Assembly (NCBI RefSeq): GCF_003325355.1
Contig: NZ_CP030850.1
Span: 6,027,001-6,091,000, forward strand
DNA from: Runella rosea
Lineage (GTDB): Bacteria; Bacteroidota; Bacteroidia; Cytophagales; Spirosomataceae
Length of the DNA: 64,000 nt
Direction: 5' to 3'
The translations under genes and the position numbers were made by a program. The notes below the pieces were generated by a model, which saw only the letters and a program-made list of their open reading frames with translations, was not told where the DNA came from and searched no databases. Shown in pieces: positions 51,149 to 60,852 of the stretch (within the stretch, counting starts at the first letter, position 1; every line of letters starts with the position of its first letter).

Positions 51149-52794
51149 TTTTGGTTTCGGACATAAATACGCACGTTTTCCAGTTCTTCTTTGAGCGTGT
51201 AGTTATCGGCAATATACTTCGCCAATGTCGGAAAACAGTCGTGGCCGTATTTGGAGCGGTCATTGATCCAAATGGCTTTTTCGCTCACGGCATCCACAAA
51301 TATTGGTGGATGGGTTCGCTTCAAATCTTTGAGGTATCGTTCCAGGTAAATAGGTTGCAGAGGCTGACTTATGGCGCTTCGGGTGGTGTGGTTTTCGTTG
51401 ACCCCCTGCGGCATTTGGGTATCCACAAAGTAGTTGCATGACCATCCCCATACGGCTAGATAATCTCCTTTTTTTCCGTATTTAAGAATGGAGGCGACTA
51501 TTTTGGAATCGCTAATATCTTGATTTCGGCCATAAAAAGGATATTCATTGGTTGTTCTGTCGTGAGCTATGTTTTGCAGTAAAAGGTATAAAAAACCTAA
51601 TTGAGCCGAGAGAATGAGCCACCGGCTCCAGGTGGGTATATGTTTTAAGAACAAACTCATCAGCAACAGAAAAGGGAGAAATAAAAAATGATAATAATGA
51701 GGATAAAAACTCCCAGTCCGCGTAACTGCTATATCGGTCATGGCTAGATAGGCAACCAGCATGAGCCAGAAATAAGAGTCCATTTTGGAAAAATAACTAA
51801 TTTTCTTGCGGTAAACACTTACGTAAGCAAAAATTAAAAAGAGTAGACACAAGGGTAAAAAGACCCATTCAAAGTTGCTGCTTCCTCGGGCAATGACGTA
51901 GGGAAGCCGAAAAAAATTGACCAAATGACTGCGACGCGTAGCAGAAGCTAAGTTATCTTTGTATTGAAAATTGGCTTTGATATAGAAGGTAACAAAGTCG
52001 TCAAATACGTCATTTGCCCATAGAAAAAGACTCCAGCTTGCCCACACTACCAGAATACTTCCTATCATAAGTGAGCTATACCGGAAAAACTTCGACTTCT
52101 GAAACAGGAAAATTTGAATACAAGCAAATACCCCTACTGCAAAAGCCATTGGGACAGCTTGGATTTTGCAAAGGGGCAAGAGTCCCATTAATAGACCAAA
52201 GCTGATGAGTTCTATGTTTGTGAAGTTTTTGTGATAGGACCAACGGGTTAAAAACCAAACACTTATGCTAAGAACTAAAATAGAAAGGGCTTCGCTATAA
52301 AAGTGAACAAAATCGGTTGTTTGGCTAAAACTTATTAAGGCAATGAAGGGAAGCATCGCCAACTGTACCGTAGACCCCAGTTGTAGCCGTTGGGCAGCTT
52401 TATATACCATGAACAATGCCGCTAAGGTAAGCAGCCAACCCAAAATATGGGCAAATTGGAAATCAAGCGGAAATAAATGCGCAAAAATTGCTAAAAAATA
52501 ACTCGTAAGCGGTCCGCCCGTAGTAGGGTCTACTGATTGATAAATGACGGGGTCAACGGCGAGGGTGATGCCCTGCGCTAGCACTTGCGCCTCGTCGACG
52601 TCAATTTGGTAATTGAACAAAAAGACGGGCAGGCGCATGGTGCCCGTAATGGCGAAAATGAGGGTAAAAAAAAGCCAATCTGCGAGGGGTTTTTGCCGAA
52701 GTATAAGCCAAATACTGAAAACGCCTAAAAGTACATGGCCAAAAATCCAAAAATAGTGAGGGCAATCGTCAAATTGGAGCCGCGAAAAAAACAT
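51130..52794 (-). CDS. GT-C-like polytopic glycosyltransferase (ArnT/PMT type), paralogue 1
   Basis: A 554-residue membrane protein with about ten to twelve helices. The first periplasmic loop has DVDEAQVLAQGITLA, an acidic pair in the place of the catalytic Asp/Glu of GT-C enzymes that use polyprenyl-phosphate sugars. A long soluble C-terminus holds MPQGVNENHTTRSAISQPLQ and PIFVDAVSEKAIWIND. It is about half identical by eye to the next gene over its full length (for instance RLPVFL, SVDPTT.GP, MPQGVNENH), so the pair arose by tandem duplication. Substrate unknown; probably envelope or O-antigen-like sugar transfer. Confidence 0.7.
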   Translation of the reverse strand: MFFSRLQFDDCPHYFWIFGHVLLGVFSIWLILRQKPLADWLFFTLIFAITGTMRLPVFLFNYQIDVDEAQVLAQGITLAVDPVIYQSVDPTTGGPLTSYFLAIFAHLFPLDFQFAHILGWLLTLAALFMVYKAAQRLQLGSTVQLAMLPFIALISFSQTTDFVHFYSEALSILVLSISVWFLTRWSYHKNFTNIELISFGLLMGLLPLCKIQAVPMAFAVGVFACIQIFLFQKSKFFRYSSLMIGSILVVWASWSLFLWANDVFDDFVTFYIKANFQYKDNLASATRRSHLVNFFRLPYVIARGSSNFEWVFLPLCLLFLIFAYVSVYRKKISYFSKMDSYFWLMLVAYLAMTDIAVTRTGSFYPHYYHFLFLPFLLLMSLFLKHIPTWSRWLILSAQLGFLYLLLQNIAHDRTTNEYPFYGRNQDISDSKIVASILKYGKKGDYLAVWGWSCNYFVDTQMPQGVNENHTTRSAISQPLQPIYLERYLKDLKRTHPPIFVDAVSEKAIWINDRSKYGHDCFPTLAKYIADNYTLKEELENVRIYVRNQKGNLIQ

Positions 52795-52829
52795 AATGCG
52801 TAAATATTTATAAATATATAGGGTTTGAA

Positions 52830-54542
52830 TTATTTTGTAATATTTTGATTAACAGGCTGAAAATCAGTATTGTTTTTGTCAGGTTTTAACTTGGTTTTTA
52901 TTTTCACATAGACCCTCACTCCCTTGATAGTTGCTTTGAGGCTGTAATTGTCAGATATATACTGGGCAAGTTTAGGGTAATTTTCATGGGCGTACCGGGC
53001 AGTGTCATCCATCCAGAGGGTCTCGGAGGTAATGGCATCTACAAAAATGGCCGGTCTGGTGCGTATCATATCGCGAATATAGCGCTGAAAGTATATTTTT
53101 TGAAGCGAATGTTCCATCGCACTTCTTACACTGTGATTTTCATTGACTCCCTGTGGCATTTGGGTTTCGACGTAGTACTGACAATCCCAGCCCCAAACTA
53201 CAAGGTATTCACCGGGCTGAGCATATTGAAGAATGGCACGGCTAACGGGGCTTAATTCTTTTATTTCGGAAATAAAGGTTGGGTATTTATTTATACCTTT
53301 TTGGGTGACGGTCCCAATGAGGAAATACGAAAAATAGACTCCCTGTGTCAGTAAAATCAACCCGCTCCATCGAGCGGGAAGATAAGCCAAAAAAAGGCCC
53401 GTCAGGAGGCAGCAGGGCAAAATGAAATAAGTAAAATGATGCGGATAAAAACTGCCCGTTCGGATAACAGTGATAATGACCATACCCACATAAACCATAA
53501 TGATGACCCAGAAATAGTGTTTGATTATCAGGGTTTTCCAAGGTCTTTTTTGGGTGAAAAGAAAATATATAAAAAACAATCCTAAGAAGAGTAGAGGCAA
53601 AAAGAAATATTCGAACCCCTTACCGTGGGTGTACATGATGAGGGGAAACGTAAGCAACAGCGTAAGCGGAGACTTGGGAGAATTGGCCACGAAATTTTTC
53701 TTCAGTAACACGTTGGCCTTGATATAGTAAAAATAAAAATCTTCCAGCACCCCGTAGCTCCATAGGTGCACCAACCACACCCCCCATACACCGAGCACGC
53801 TCAGCGTCAGTACGGATGCGTAAATAAAAAATTGTTGCTTATGAAGAACATAAATAGAGACAAGACTGCCTACACCAAGTACAAACGCCAACGGAAGGGC
53901 CTGGATTTTACATAATACAATCAGCGCGGTAGATATGCCAAAAACAATAAGCTCAAATAAACGTATCTTTTTTTGTTGCTGCCAACAACTCATTAAATAC
54001 ACATTCAGGCTCAAAAAAACGATGGCTAGGCTTTCGCTGTAATAATGCAAATAATCTTCATCCTGCACAAAACCAACAAAAGCCACCGCGGGCAATATGG
54101 CCAATTGGGCGTAGAGGCTTAATTGTAGTCTTTTGAGGGATTGATAAATCAACATCAGGGAGGCAAACGTAAGCGCCCAGCTAAGCACATGGGCCAAATG
54201 AAAATCAAGTTTGAATCCCAGTAAATAGAAAAAGGTGAGTAAAAAGCTGTTGCAAGGTCCGCTGGTGGTAGGGTCAACGGAGCGGTAAAGAATGGGGTCG
54301 TATGCCAACGTCAGGCCTTGGGCCAAGAGTTGGCTTTCGTCGGGATTGAGTGGTAAATTATATAAAAAGACAGGAAGTCGCATCAGTCCCGTGATGGCAC
54401 CGATAATAAGTAAGAAAACCCAATCAGGGAGTGGTTGTTGGCGGCGAATCACCCAAAAACTTACGGCCCCCAGTGCCAAATGGTTTAGCAGCCACCACGT
54501 GGTAGGAGAGGTATCAAAATAAATCCAATTCGTTGGTGGCAT
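52830..54542 (-). CDS. GT-C-like polytopic glycosyltransferase, paralogue 2
   Basis: A 570-residue paralogue of the preceding downstream gene. It shares LMRLPVFLYNLPLNPDESQL (acidic DE loop), YRSVDPTTSGPCNSFLLTF, WGWDCQYYVETQMPQGVNEN and FVDAITSETLWMDDTARYAH. The ATG at 54542 is chosen because it aligns with the start of the paralogue (MPPTNWIYFDTSPTTWW); a longer frame to 54749 would include a REP-like repeat and is not credible. Only 35 bp separate it from the paralogue, so they are co-transcribed. Function as above, by family only. Confidence 0.7.
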   Translation of the reverse strand: MPPTNWIYFDTSPTTWWLLNHLALGAVSFWVIRRQQPLPDWVFLLIIGAITGLMRLPVFLYNLPLNPDESQLLAQGLTLAYDPILYRSVDPTTSGPCNSFLLTFFYLLGFKLDFHLAHVLSWALTFASLMLIYQSLKRLQLSLYAQLAILPAVAFVGFVQDEDYLHYYSESLAIVFLSLNVYLMSCWQQQKKIRLFELIVFGISTALIVLCKIQALPLAFVLGVGSLVSIYVLHKQQFFIYASVLTLSVLGVWGVWLVHLWSYGVLEDFYFYYIKANVLLKKNFVANSPKSPLTLLLTFPLIMYTHGKGFEYFFLPLLFLGLFFIYFLFTQKRPWKTLIIKHYFWVIIMVYVGMVIITVIRTGSFYPHHFTYFILPCCLLTGLFLAYLPARWSGLILLTQGVYFSYFLIGTVTQKGINKYPTFISEIKELSPVSRAILQYAQPGEYLVVWGWDCQYYVETQMPQGVNENHSVRSAMEHSLQKIYFQRYIRDMIRTRPAIFVDAITSETLWMDDTARYAHENYPKLAQYISDNYSLKATIKGVRVYVKIKTKLKPDKNNTDFQPVNQNITK

Positions 54543-54657
54543 AAACAAAGAGACTGTAGCGAAAGAAAATAGTGCAGATTCAACAATTAACCACAAAAAT
54601 AAGAATTTATTACAGGTTGTAATGCTCCATTTTGGCTGAGTAAGCCCAATTAAAAAA

Positions 54658-54682
54658 GGGCAGACGTAAAGCCTGCCCCTAT
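54658..54682. repeat. REP-like hairpin, second copy
   Basis: GGGCAGACGTAAAGCCTGCC continuing CCTAT. Its first 24 bases are the exact reverse complement of 22791-22814. Placed upstream of the GT-C gene start, in the gap to the DUF4394 gene. Confidence 0.75.
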
Positions 54683-54771
54683 CAAATGAAATTCTAAATT
54701 GTAGGTGTTGTTTTCCCAAAACGGCTGTTTTGCTAGAAACTGGACGCAAAATAAGCCACTTCAGTAGAGGA

Positions 54772-56325
54772 TTAAAAACCTAATCCTACCGCCATGGCGC
54801 GCACAGTTGGGTTGCCTTGTAGGGTAGAACCCAGGGTTGCAGCTCCCGTGGCTAAGTTAATGGTATAAACCCCCGTTGTTCCTCCCGAACGAAGTAGGGC
54901 ATACGCCGTGTTGCTGGCGCCGCCGATGTCAAAACCATTGACACTTTCTACTTGTATGCCCAATGAGCCTACCAAGTTTAAGGTTCCGTTATTAGGTGGA
55001 TTTTGGGTATAAAGCATGGCATTACCTCCCGTAGGCGTATCAATGTCATACAAGGTTGTGGTCATGGTCCCTGCAAAGTTATTGGTATAAGCGGCGGCGC
55101 TGACGTTGGCCGACATGATGCTCAATTCCGTGTCTACGTTATTGATGGCTCCCGTTACTGGACTTACGCGCAAATTTTGCCGTGTATTGCTCACCACCCG
55201 AATCAAGTCAGGTACGGGATTAAAATCAAATCCAAAACTTGTACCTGATAAAGCAGGCGTGAAAGGCCCAGCCCCTAAAGCCGTAGCGGTATAAGTGGCT
55301 GTGTTGGCGGCATTGACCGTAAGTGTATAAATTCGGCTCGTGCTGCCCAACGCGTACAATTGACCGTTGGAAGGACGAAAATCAATGCCAAGGATGCTCT
55401 CACCCATTTGCAGACCCATAATAGTTTTGGTCGTTGGAGTGATGGGCGAAGCAGCGACTGGATTGAAAATGAGTAGGTTGTTGGCGTCGTCAATGGCATA
55501 GGCAACAGGCTCCGTTGGAATGGCGATGCCAATGATGTTGGCAGGAAGATCGCCCAATTTTTGGAGGCGGCCTGTTGAGAGATTTACCTGATTCAGTTCT
55601 GATTGTCCAAAGACGGTTACGGCGGCGATGGCGTCTCCGTTGGGAGAAATATCAAATCCTGAGGTTCCCGTGATGTCCAGACCAAGTGCGCCAACTTCTT
55701 CCAGGGTTCCATTGTTAGGTGGATTTTGTCGGTAAAGACGGTCATTGACGGGGTCAATGTTAAATAACGTCGTGCTGGTAACGCCCGCTCTGTTGTTGGT
55801 GTATGCTCCTCCAGTGACCATCGCGCCAGGTGCTCCGTTAATAGCGCCATCCATGGCGGCAACGGCCCCTGTTTCGGGGTGTAGGCGTAAATTTTGGCCT
55901 GTATTGGTTACCAAGCGAATACGGTCCACGGTTGGATTAAAATCAAAAGCAATCATGGTACCATTTAGCGTGGGATTCAAAGGATTCATCCCCACCATAC
56001 GAGCTGCGCCAGAGGTAGGATTAATGACATATAAACGGCTGTCGCTACCCACGCCATACAATTGGCCTGTTGCGGGGCGGAAATCAATAGCGCGTATTGT
56101 CTCTCCCGTTGGCAATCCTGAAATGGTCACCGTTGAGGTGGGTGTGCTCGTGGCCCGTACATTGATAAACATCAATTGGTTGTTGTCGTTGAGTGCATAA
56201 AACGAAACGTCCGGCAATGTCTGAGGCGATGGCGGCAAGCGGTGATCAGTACAAGAGTTGAGCGTAAGCAGCGAAGTAATGGCTGCAACGGCAAACAAAC
56301 GTAGATGTTTTTTGACGTGGAACAT
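54772..56325 (-). CDS. DUF4394 lipoprotein with two tandem domains
   Basis: A 517-residue lipoprotein (signal MFHVKKHLRLFAVAAITSLL, lipobox LTLNSC). It carries two copies of the DUF4394 beta-propeller-like domain: the first about residues 40-275 (FYALNDNNQLMFINV, GETIRAIDFRPATGQLYGVG, DFNPTVDRIRLVTNTGQNLR) and the second about 280-515 (YAIDDANNLLIFNPV, GESILGIDFRPSNGQLYALG, DFNPVPDLIRVVSNTRQNLR). Paired sequence PPNNGTLEEVGALGLDITG and PPNNGTLNLVGSLGIQVES confirms an internal duplication. Family function is unknown; binding or scaffolding at the cell surface is plausible. Confidence 0.85.
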   Translation of the reverse strand: MFHVKKHLRLFAVAAITSLLTLNSCTDHRLPPSPQTLPDVSFYALNDNNQLMFINVRATSTPTSTVTISGLPTGETIRAIDFRPATGQLYGVGSDSRLYVINPTSGAARMVGMNPLNPTLNGTMIAFDFNPTVDRIRLVTNTGQNLRLHPETGAVAAMDGAINGAPGAMVTGGAYTNNRAGVTSTTLFNIDPVNDRLYRQNPPNNGTLEEVGALGLDITGTSGFDISPNGDAIAAVTVFGQSELNQVNLSTGRLQKLGDLPANIIGIAIPTEPVAYAIDDANNLLIFNPVAASPITPTTKTIMGLQMGESILGIDFRPSNGQLYALGSTSRIYTLTVNAANTATYTATALGAGPFTPALSGTSFGFDFNPVPDLIRVVSNTRQNLRVSPVTGAINNVDTELSIMSANVSAAAYTNNFAGTMTTTLYDIDTPTGGNAMLYTQNPPNNGTLNLVGSLGIQVESVNGFDIGGASNTAYALLRSGGTTGVYTINLATGAATLGSTLQGNPTVRAMAVGLGF

Positions 56326-56542
56326 GATACAAGATTGTTAAATAGTGTTAGTAAGATACCTATTGGACAACCGTATCTACGTAGAAAATTTGCCCCCGGA
56401 TTTTAAGCATTGGCCTCGCTCAATGGCACAAACGGGGGAATGTATGATGAATAGTTGAAGGGAATAAAAGGTTAAAAGAACCTTTTGTTTGAGAAATAGC
56501 CTGATAAAGGTAAGGCAGAGAAGAAGAAAAGTTGTTTGTTTC

Positions 56543-56583
56543 TATGGCTGTTACGATTTGTTTTTTTTATCGTAACAGCCATA
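56543..56583 (-). terminator. Hairpin after the fucosidase fusion gene
   Basis: Perfect 15-bp inverted repeat TATGGCTGTTACGAT (56543-56557) and ATCGTAACAGCCATA (56569-56583), loop of 11 nt with a T8 stretch. 14 bp beyond the stop codon of the minus-strand gene. Confidence 0.85.
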
Positions 56584-56597
56584 AAAAACAGATTTTG

Positions 56598-59018
56598 TTA
56601 GTAAACTTCAACCGCAGAAAGCACTGGAGAGGCTTTTGAAGCGGTAATATTCACCCGGATTTTACTAGTTTGTAGGGGAGTTAACTTTAAAATACGCTTA
56701 TAGCCAATGGTAGTGGCTTGGGCAACTTTCTGCCACGAACCGTTTTGCCATGCTTCTATTTCAAACGATTTAACGCGTTGACCCAAGGCGATGTACTCTT
56801 TTAAAGTAATGTATTTTACCGTTTGAGTTTTGCCCAAATCAATCTCTACACTGCCCGTAGTGACATCGTCGTTGGTAGTCCAGTAGGTATCTTTGTTACT
56901 ATCGGTGAGGTTGGCAGAGGCATAATAAACGGCATTGCCCCGGAAAGAGCTTGCTTTGGTTTTGGCATTGGCTGCCAGATTGGTTTTGAATTCACGGTCA
57001 ATCATGGCGCGCCAGCCTTGCAGGGCTTTGACATCGTTTTCGTGAATCACTCCCCGGCGGTCGGGTGGCACATTCAGGAGCAGCGTTGATCCGCGTCCTA
57101 CTGATGTTAGGTAAATGTCAAATAGGTTTTCAGGAGTGCGCACTTTTGAATCTTCCTTGGCGTGATAAAACCAACCCGGACGAATCGACACATCGACCTC
57201 GGCAGGTATCCACTGGGTGCCATCTTCTGAGCCAGTGTTCAACAGTTTTTCAATGCCGCCTTTGCCCGCAAAGAGCGTATCGGGCGTAATGCTATTCCAG
57301 TTGGTCTCTCCTGCCACACCGCGCTCGTTTCCTACCCAGCGTACGCCTGGGCCAGCATCGCTGAAGAAGATGACATTGGGCTCCATTTGGCGCACCAGAT
57401 CAAGCGTTTTTGGCCAGTCATAGTACGTTGAGCCTTTGATTTGGCGTTTTTCGCGGGCACCGCCGTAGTAACCGTCGCCGCCGTTAGCTCCGTCAAACCA
57501 CATTTCAAAGGCAGGACCATAATTGGTAAATAGCTCTTTGAGCTGATTGCGGTAATATTCTACGTAGCCTGGTTTGCCGTATTCGGGGTGGTTACGGTCC
57601 CAAGGGGACAAATAGATGCCGAATTTGAGGCCATGTTTTTTGCAGGCATCGGCCACTTCCCGAACGATGTCGCCTTTGCCGTTTTTATACGGACTGTTTT
57701 TGATGGAATGTTCGGTGTATTGACTAGGAAACAGACAGAAACCATCGTGGTGTTTGACCGTCAGGATAGCGCCTTTAAAGCCAGCGTCTTTGAGGGTTTT
57801 TATCCATTGGTCCACATCCGTTTGGGTTGGGTTAAAAATAGAAGGTTTTTCGTCGCCGTAGCCCCATTCCAAATCCGTGAACGTGTTGGTAGTGAAGTGA
57901 ATAAATGCATTTTGCTCCATTTCGTGCCAGCCCATTTGGGCTTTTGAAGGAGTGGGTCCGACGGGTTTTGGTGGCAACACATCGGGTACTTTCAAAACCA
58001 CGTGTTTTACTTTTTTGCGCTCATGGGTGTACGTAATATGCACCAACCCGTCGGTGGTTTGAATCACGGCCGGGTAGCTGAATTCACCTTTGCCTTCGTC
58101 TTCCAATGAATATATATCCTGCCAGTTGATGCCGTCTTTGGAGGCCGCTACGCGCAGCTTATTGCGCCCTTTTGCCCAGTCAATTCCGCGAATGAGGGGG
58201 TTATAAATCAAAATTTGTGTACCGTTTTTGAGGGTTACGGCATCGGTGCCTGAGTTTGGATTTGGCAGGCTAGTGGCACTGACTGGACTCCAGGTTTTAC
58301 CGCCGTCGGTCGACCATGTTTCTACTACCACATTTTGACGACTGCGACAAAGCATTTGCATTCTACCATCTGGATAGGTCAAAATGCTGGGCTGAATGGC
58401 GCCAAAATTACCGTTGTCGATGTTGATTTTTTGCCAGTTATTGCCGTTTTTGTCTGTTTTTTCCAAATGCACATGCCAAACATTTCCCGTCACGCTTTCG
58501 GTACTGGTCGGGTGCAAAATGTCCCCGTTGGAGAGTTGAATGGGTTTGTTTTTTATCGGGCCCAACATGCCATCGGGCAGTTTTTCAGGGTCCGACCATG
58601 TTTTGCCGTTGTTGGTAGAATAGCGCACCATTCCCCACCATTCGCGCGGATTAGGCCCTATTTTGTAGTAAAGCATCAGCTTTCCTTCCTTGGTTTTGAA
58701 CAAAACGGGGTTCCAGCAAGGATACCGCTTATTGGCGTCGATGATGCCGTCGGCCATTTGTTTGGGTTGACTCCATTTCCCTTTTTGATATTCTGACAAC
58801 CAGATGGTTACGTCGGGTTTTCCTTCGGCCGTACCGCCAAACCAAGTTGCCATCAAATGTTGATCGCCCAGTTGTACAATGCTAGAGGCATGGCAGGAGG
58901 GAACGGGAGGATTGTCAAAAATAAATTCCTCTTTGACCAACACAACAGCGGGCGTCTGTGCCCAGAGTACTGTGCCTGCAAAAGTGAATACAAGTAAAAA
59001 GAATGATTTTAGATTCAT
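56598..59018 (-). CDS. Fusion of BNR sialidase-like domain, GH29 alpha-L-fucosidase and discoidin-like domain
   Basis: An 806-residue exported enzyme with three modules. After a signal peptide (ending LWAQT), residues ~25-350 form a BNR_2 propeller (CHASSIVQLGDQHLMATWFG, STNNGKTWSDP, STDGGKTWSPV). Residues ~365-680 form a GH29 fucosidase (HEMEQNAFIHFTTNTFTDLE, TVKHHDGFCLFPSQYTEHSI, and the nucleophile Asp in FEMWFDGANGG). Residues ~685-806 form an F5/8C-type carbohydrate-binding domain (YYASANLTDSNKDTYWTTND, GSVEIDLGKTQTVKYITLKE). It may remove fucose and act on a second linkage of the same glycan. The BNR activity is not certain because the sialidase Arg residues are not evident. No SusC/D pair is adjacent. 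Confidence 0.88.
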   Translation of the reverse strand: MNLKSFFLLVFTFAGTVLWAQTPAVVLVKEEFIFDNPPVPSCHASSIVQLGDQHLMATWFGGTAEGKPDVTIWLSEYQKGKWSQPKQMADGIIDANKRYPCWNPVLFKTKEGKLMLYYKIGPNPREWWGMVRYSTNNGKTWSDPEKLPDGMLGPIKNKPIQLSNGDILHPTSTESVTGNVWHVHLEKTDKNGNNWQKINIDNGNFGAIQPSILTYPDGRMQMLCRSRQNVVVETWSTDGGKTWSPVSATSLPNPNSGTDAVTLKNGTQILIYNPLIRGIDWAKGRNKLRVAASKDGINWQDIYSLEDEGKGEFSYPAVIQTTDGLVHITYTHERKKVKHVVLKVPDVLPPKPVGPTPSKAQMGWHEMEQNAFIHFTTNTFTDLEWGYGDEKPSIFNPTQTDVDQWIKTLKDAGFKGAILTVKHHDGFCLFPSQYTEHSIKNSPYKNGKGDIVREVADACKKHGLKFGIYLSPWDRNHPEYGKPGYVEYYRNQLKELFTNYGPAFEMWFDGANGGDGYYGGAREKRQIKGSTYYDWPKTLDLVRQMEPNVIFFSDAGPGVRWVGNERGVAGETNWNSITPDTLFAGKGGIEKLLNTGSEDGTQWIPAEVDVSIRPGWFYHAKEDSKVRTPENLFDIYLTSVGRGSTLLLNVPPDRRGVIHENDVKALQGWRAMIDREFKTNLAANAKTKASSFRGNAVYYASANLTDSNKDTYWTTNDDVTTGSVEIDLGKTQTVKYITLKEYIALGQRVKSFEIEAWQNGSWQKVAQATTIGYKRILKLTPLQTSKIRVNITASKASPVLSAVEVY

Positions 59019-59214
59019 AGTGTGAGGGTTGGGATTTGTTAGAATCGGGATAAAATGATATACAACAAAAGTAAAAATAAAAAATATTAATAATTTAAAG
59101 CAATGAAATAAAAAAAATTAAAAATAAGGTACACAATGCATAAAGTACGTTGGGAAAACGTATTCGTGAAAATGAAAGAAGATTTTTGGGGCTATATACC
59201 GCTTGAATTAAAGA

Positions 59215-60690
59215 TTACCACTGTTTTTTTACGCTGATGAATCCCCCGAAAGCGTCAGGAAATAGGGTGCCGTGGTCAAGTGCGGCAGAAGCACTGAAAG
59301 TGAACCCAGTGATTTTGGGTAGGATGATTTGGGCAGCAAGTGAATGTGAAAACTGTTGTAAGGCAGGGGCATAAAAATAGGAAAAGGAGCCAAAATTGCG
59401 GCTGAACGAACTGCGGGTGGTGATATTGAGTCGATGGCCAAACTGCCAAACGCTCCCCAAATACCAGACTTTCACCTGATTATTTGGGAAAAAGAAACCT
59501 TTAAACTTCTCCTGAACTTCTGGTTTTAAAGTAGTTAGGGGAGCAATAAACGGACTGCCAAGCGTTTGATTCTGATACGACCAACCTTCTTTGTACTGTC
59601 CGTGGTTAAAATAATTGTCGGTGCCTTGGTACTGAGCGGTTGGGTCAAAAACGGCTCCACTTTGGTTTAAGGTCGATAGGTGTTCAATGGTTAGTTTGGT
59701 GATTGATAATGACTTATTGGGTTTTTTATTGCGGCGAGAAATGCTCAGGCCCGTTAGCCCATCGGGGAAATTTTGAAACGCCAAGCCCGATGCATCTTCG
59801 TAGAGATGTTGATGATACAGCAAAATAGTATGCGTAGTTCTGCGCCATTCTAGGGCAAAATCATAGCTTCCCAAGTGATTGCCAATGCGATTGCTGCCGT
59901 CGAAAATGGTGTAACGGTCGTTGATGAGGTCGTCGGGATAGCGGCCCGTGATGAGCGAAATATAATCCCGAAACGTAGAGGGCAACTGCCCGTTTTGCGC
60001 CAATAACGTCCCCTTTAGATAGTCTGCTTTCCCACCCCATTGGACTTGGTGGTTGAGCCCTGCATAAAACCGAGCCGACCAATGAGGTTTGCCAAAACGA
60101 GCGTAAAAGGTTTTTTGATGGAGATAAACCCCCTGAATGTAGGGTGCCGTAAACCACCCGTGGGTGTAGCTTGCTTTAAAGGCCAGAATATTTTTCAGGA
60201 ATTTGAGTGGAATATAGTCAACGGTTTGTAGTTGAATTTTGGGAAACGTCATTGCATTGCCCGACCACGCCACAAAACCTGATGTCAGGGTACTGTCACC
60301 GAGTCCAACAATTTCTCGGCGGTTGCCAGCGAAGAGTTCAAACTTGCCCCATTTTGCTTTTATGAACAGGTCAGGCGCCAAAATTTTATATTGATTTTCC
60401 GTGAAATTGGCCACTCCCAAAACGCCGAATCCCCAGTCAAACGTTGATTTTCGGGTAGAATCGACACGGTATTCGCGGCTGCTACCCACCCGAGCGGTTC
60501 CAAAATTGCTTTCTAACGGAACGACACCGTATTGATTGGTTCGTAACCAGAAGGGTGTTTGGGAAGATGTAGCTGCGCCGCCCCCAATTTCAACGTAATA
60601 ATGGTAAGGACTCACCGATTTAATAGACTGGGCCCAAGCCGATTGGGAAAAAAGACCAACGGTCGCTGCCAATAAGTAGCGGAGCTTCAT
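59215..60690 (-). CDS. Wzi-like capsule assembly outer membrane protein
   Basis: A 491-residue outer membrane beta-barrel of the Wzi family, which binds and anchors capsular polysaccharide at the surface in Gram-negative bacteria. It has a signal peptide (LRYLLAATVGLFSQSAWAQS), then YYVEIGGGAATSSQTPFWLR and FGTARVGSSREY, and strand-like segments throughout, with a Trp-containing end (GFISVKKQW). The ATG at 60690 is preferred since the next start further upstream is a TTG (60702). There is no wza/wzc gene in the window. Confidence 0.8.
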   Translation of the reverse strand: MKLRYLLAATVGLFSQSAWAQSIKSVSPYHYYVEIGGGAATSSQTPFWLRTNQYGVVPLESNFGTARVGSSREYRVDSTRKSTFDWGFGVLGVANFTENQYKILAPDLFIKAKWGKFELFAGNRREIVGLGDSTLTSGFVAWSGNAMTFPKIQLQTVDYIPLKFLKNILAFKASYTHGWFTAPYIQGVYLHQKTFYARFGKPHWSARFYAGLNHQVQWGGKADYLKGTLLAQNGQLPSTFRDYISLITGRYPDDLINDRYTIFDGSNRIGNHLGSYDFALEWRRTTHTILLYHQHLYEDASGLAFQNFPDGLTGLSISRRNKKPNKSLSITKLTIEHLSTLNQSGAVFDPTAQYQGTDNYFNHGQYKEGWSYQNQTLGSPFIAPLTTLKPEVQEKFKGFFFPNNQVKVWYLGSVWQFGHRLNITTRSSFSRNFGSFSYFYAPALQQFSHSLAAQIILPKITGFTFSASAALDHGTLFPDAFGGFISVKKQW

Positions 60691-60788
60691 ACGGTTGAAC
60701 AAGAGGGTTGGAACTACAAATACATACGTGGAAATGGGTGTTTTGGACGTTGGTATCGAATAATTTATTGGTAACTGAAATGATAAAC

Positions 60789-60808
60789 CGCGCGGGCGGC
60801 CCCGCGCG
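60789..60808 (-). terminator. GC-rich hairpin after pirin
   Basis: Perfect stem CGCGCGGG (60789-60796) and CCCGCGCG (60801-60808) with loop CGGC, 45 bp beyond the pirin stop codon. No U-tract, so weak evidence for termination. Confidence 0.55.
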
Positions 60809-60852
60809 AAACCGCAAAATGTAAAAGGAGCGTTCTCTTGCCTCTGAAACCC

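Noticed and set aside
54543-54749. N-terminal extension of the second GT-C gene
   Set aside because: The extension includes a REP-like hairpin and does not match the paralogue, which starts at the equivalent of 54542.
58335-58796. A 153-codon plus-strand frame opposite the fucosidase fusion
   Set aside because: Shadow of the BNR domain coding region.
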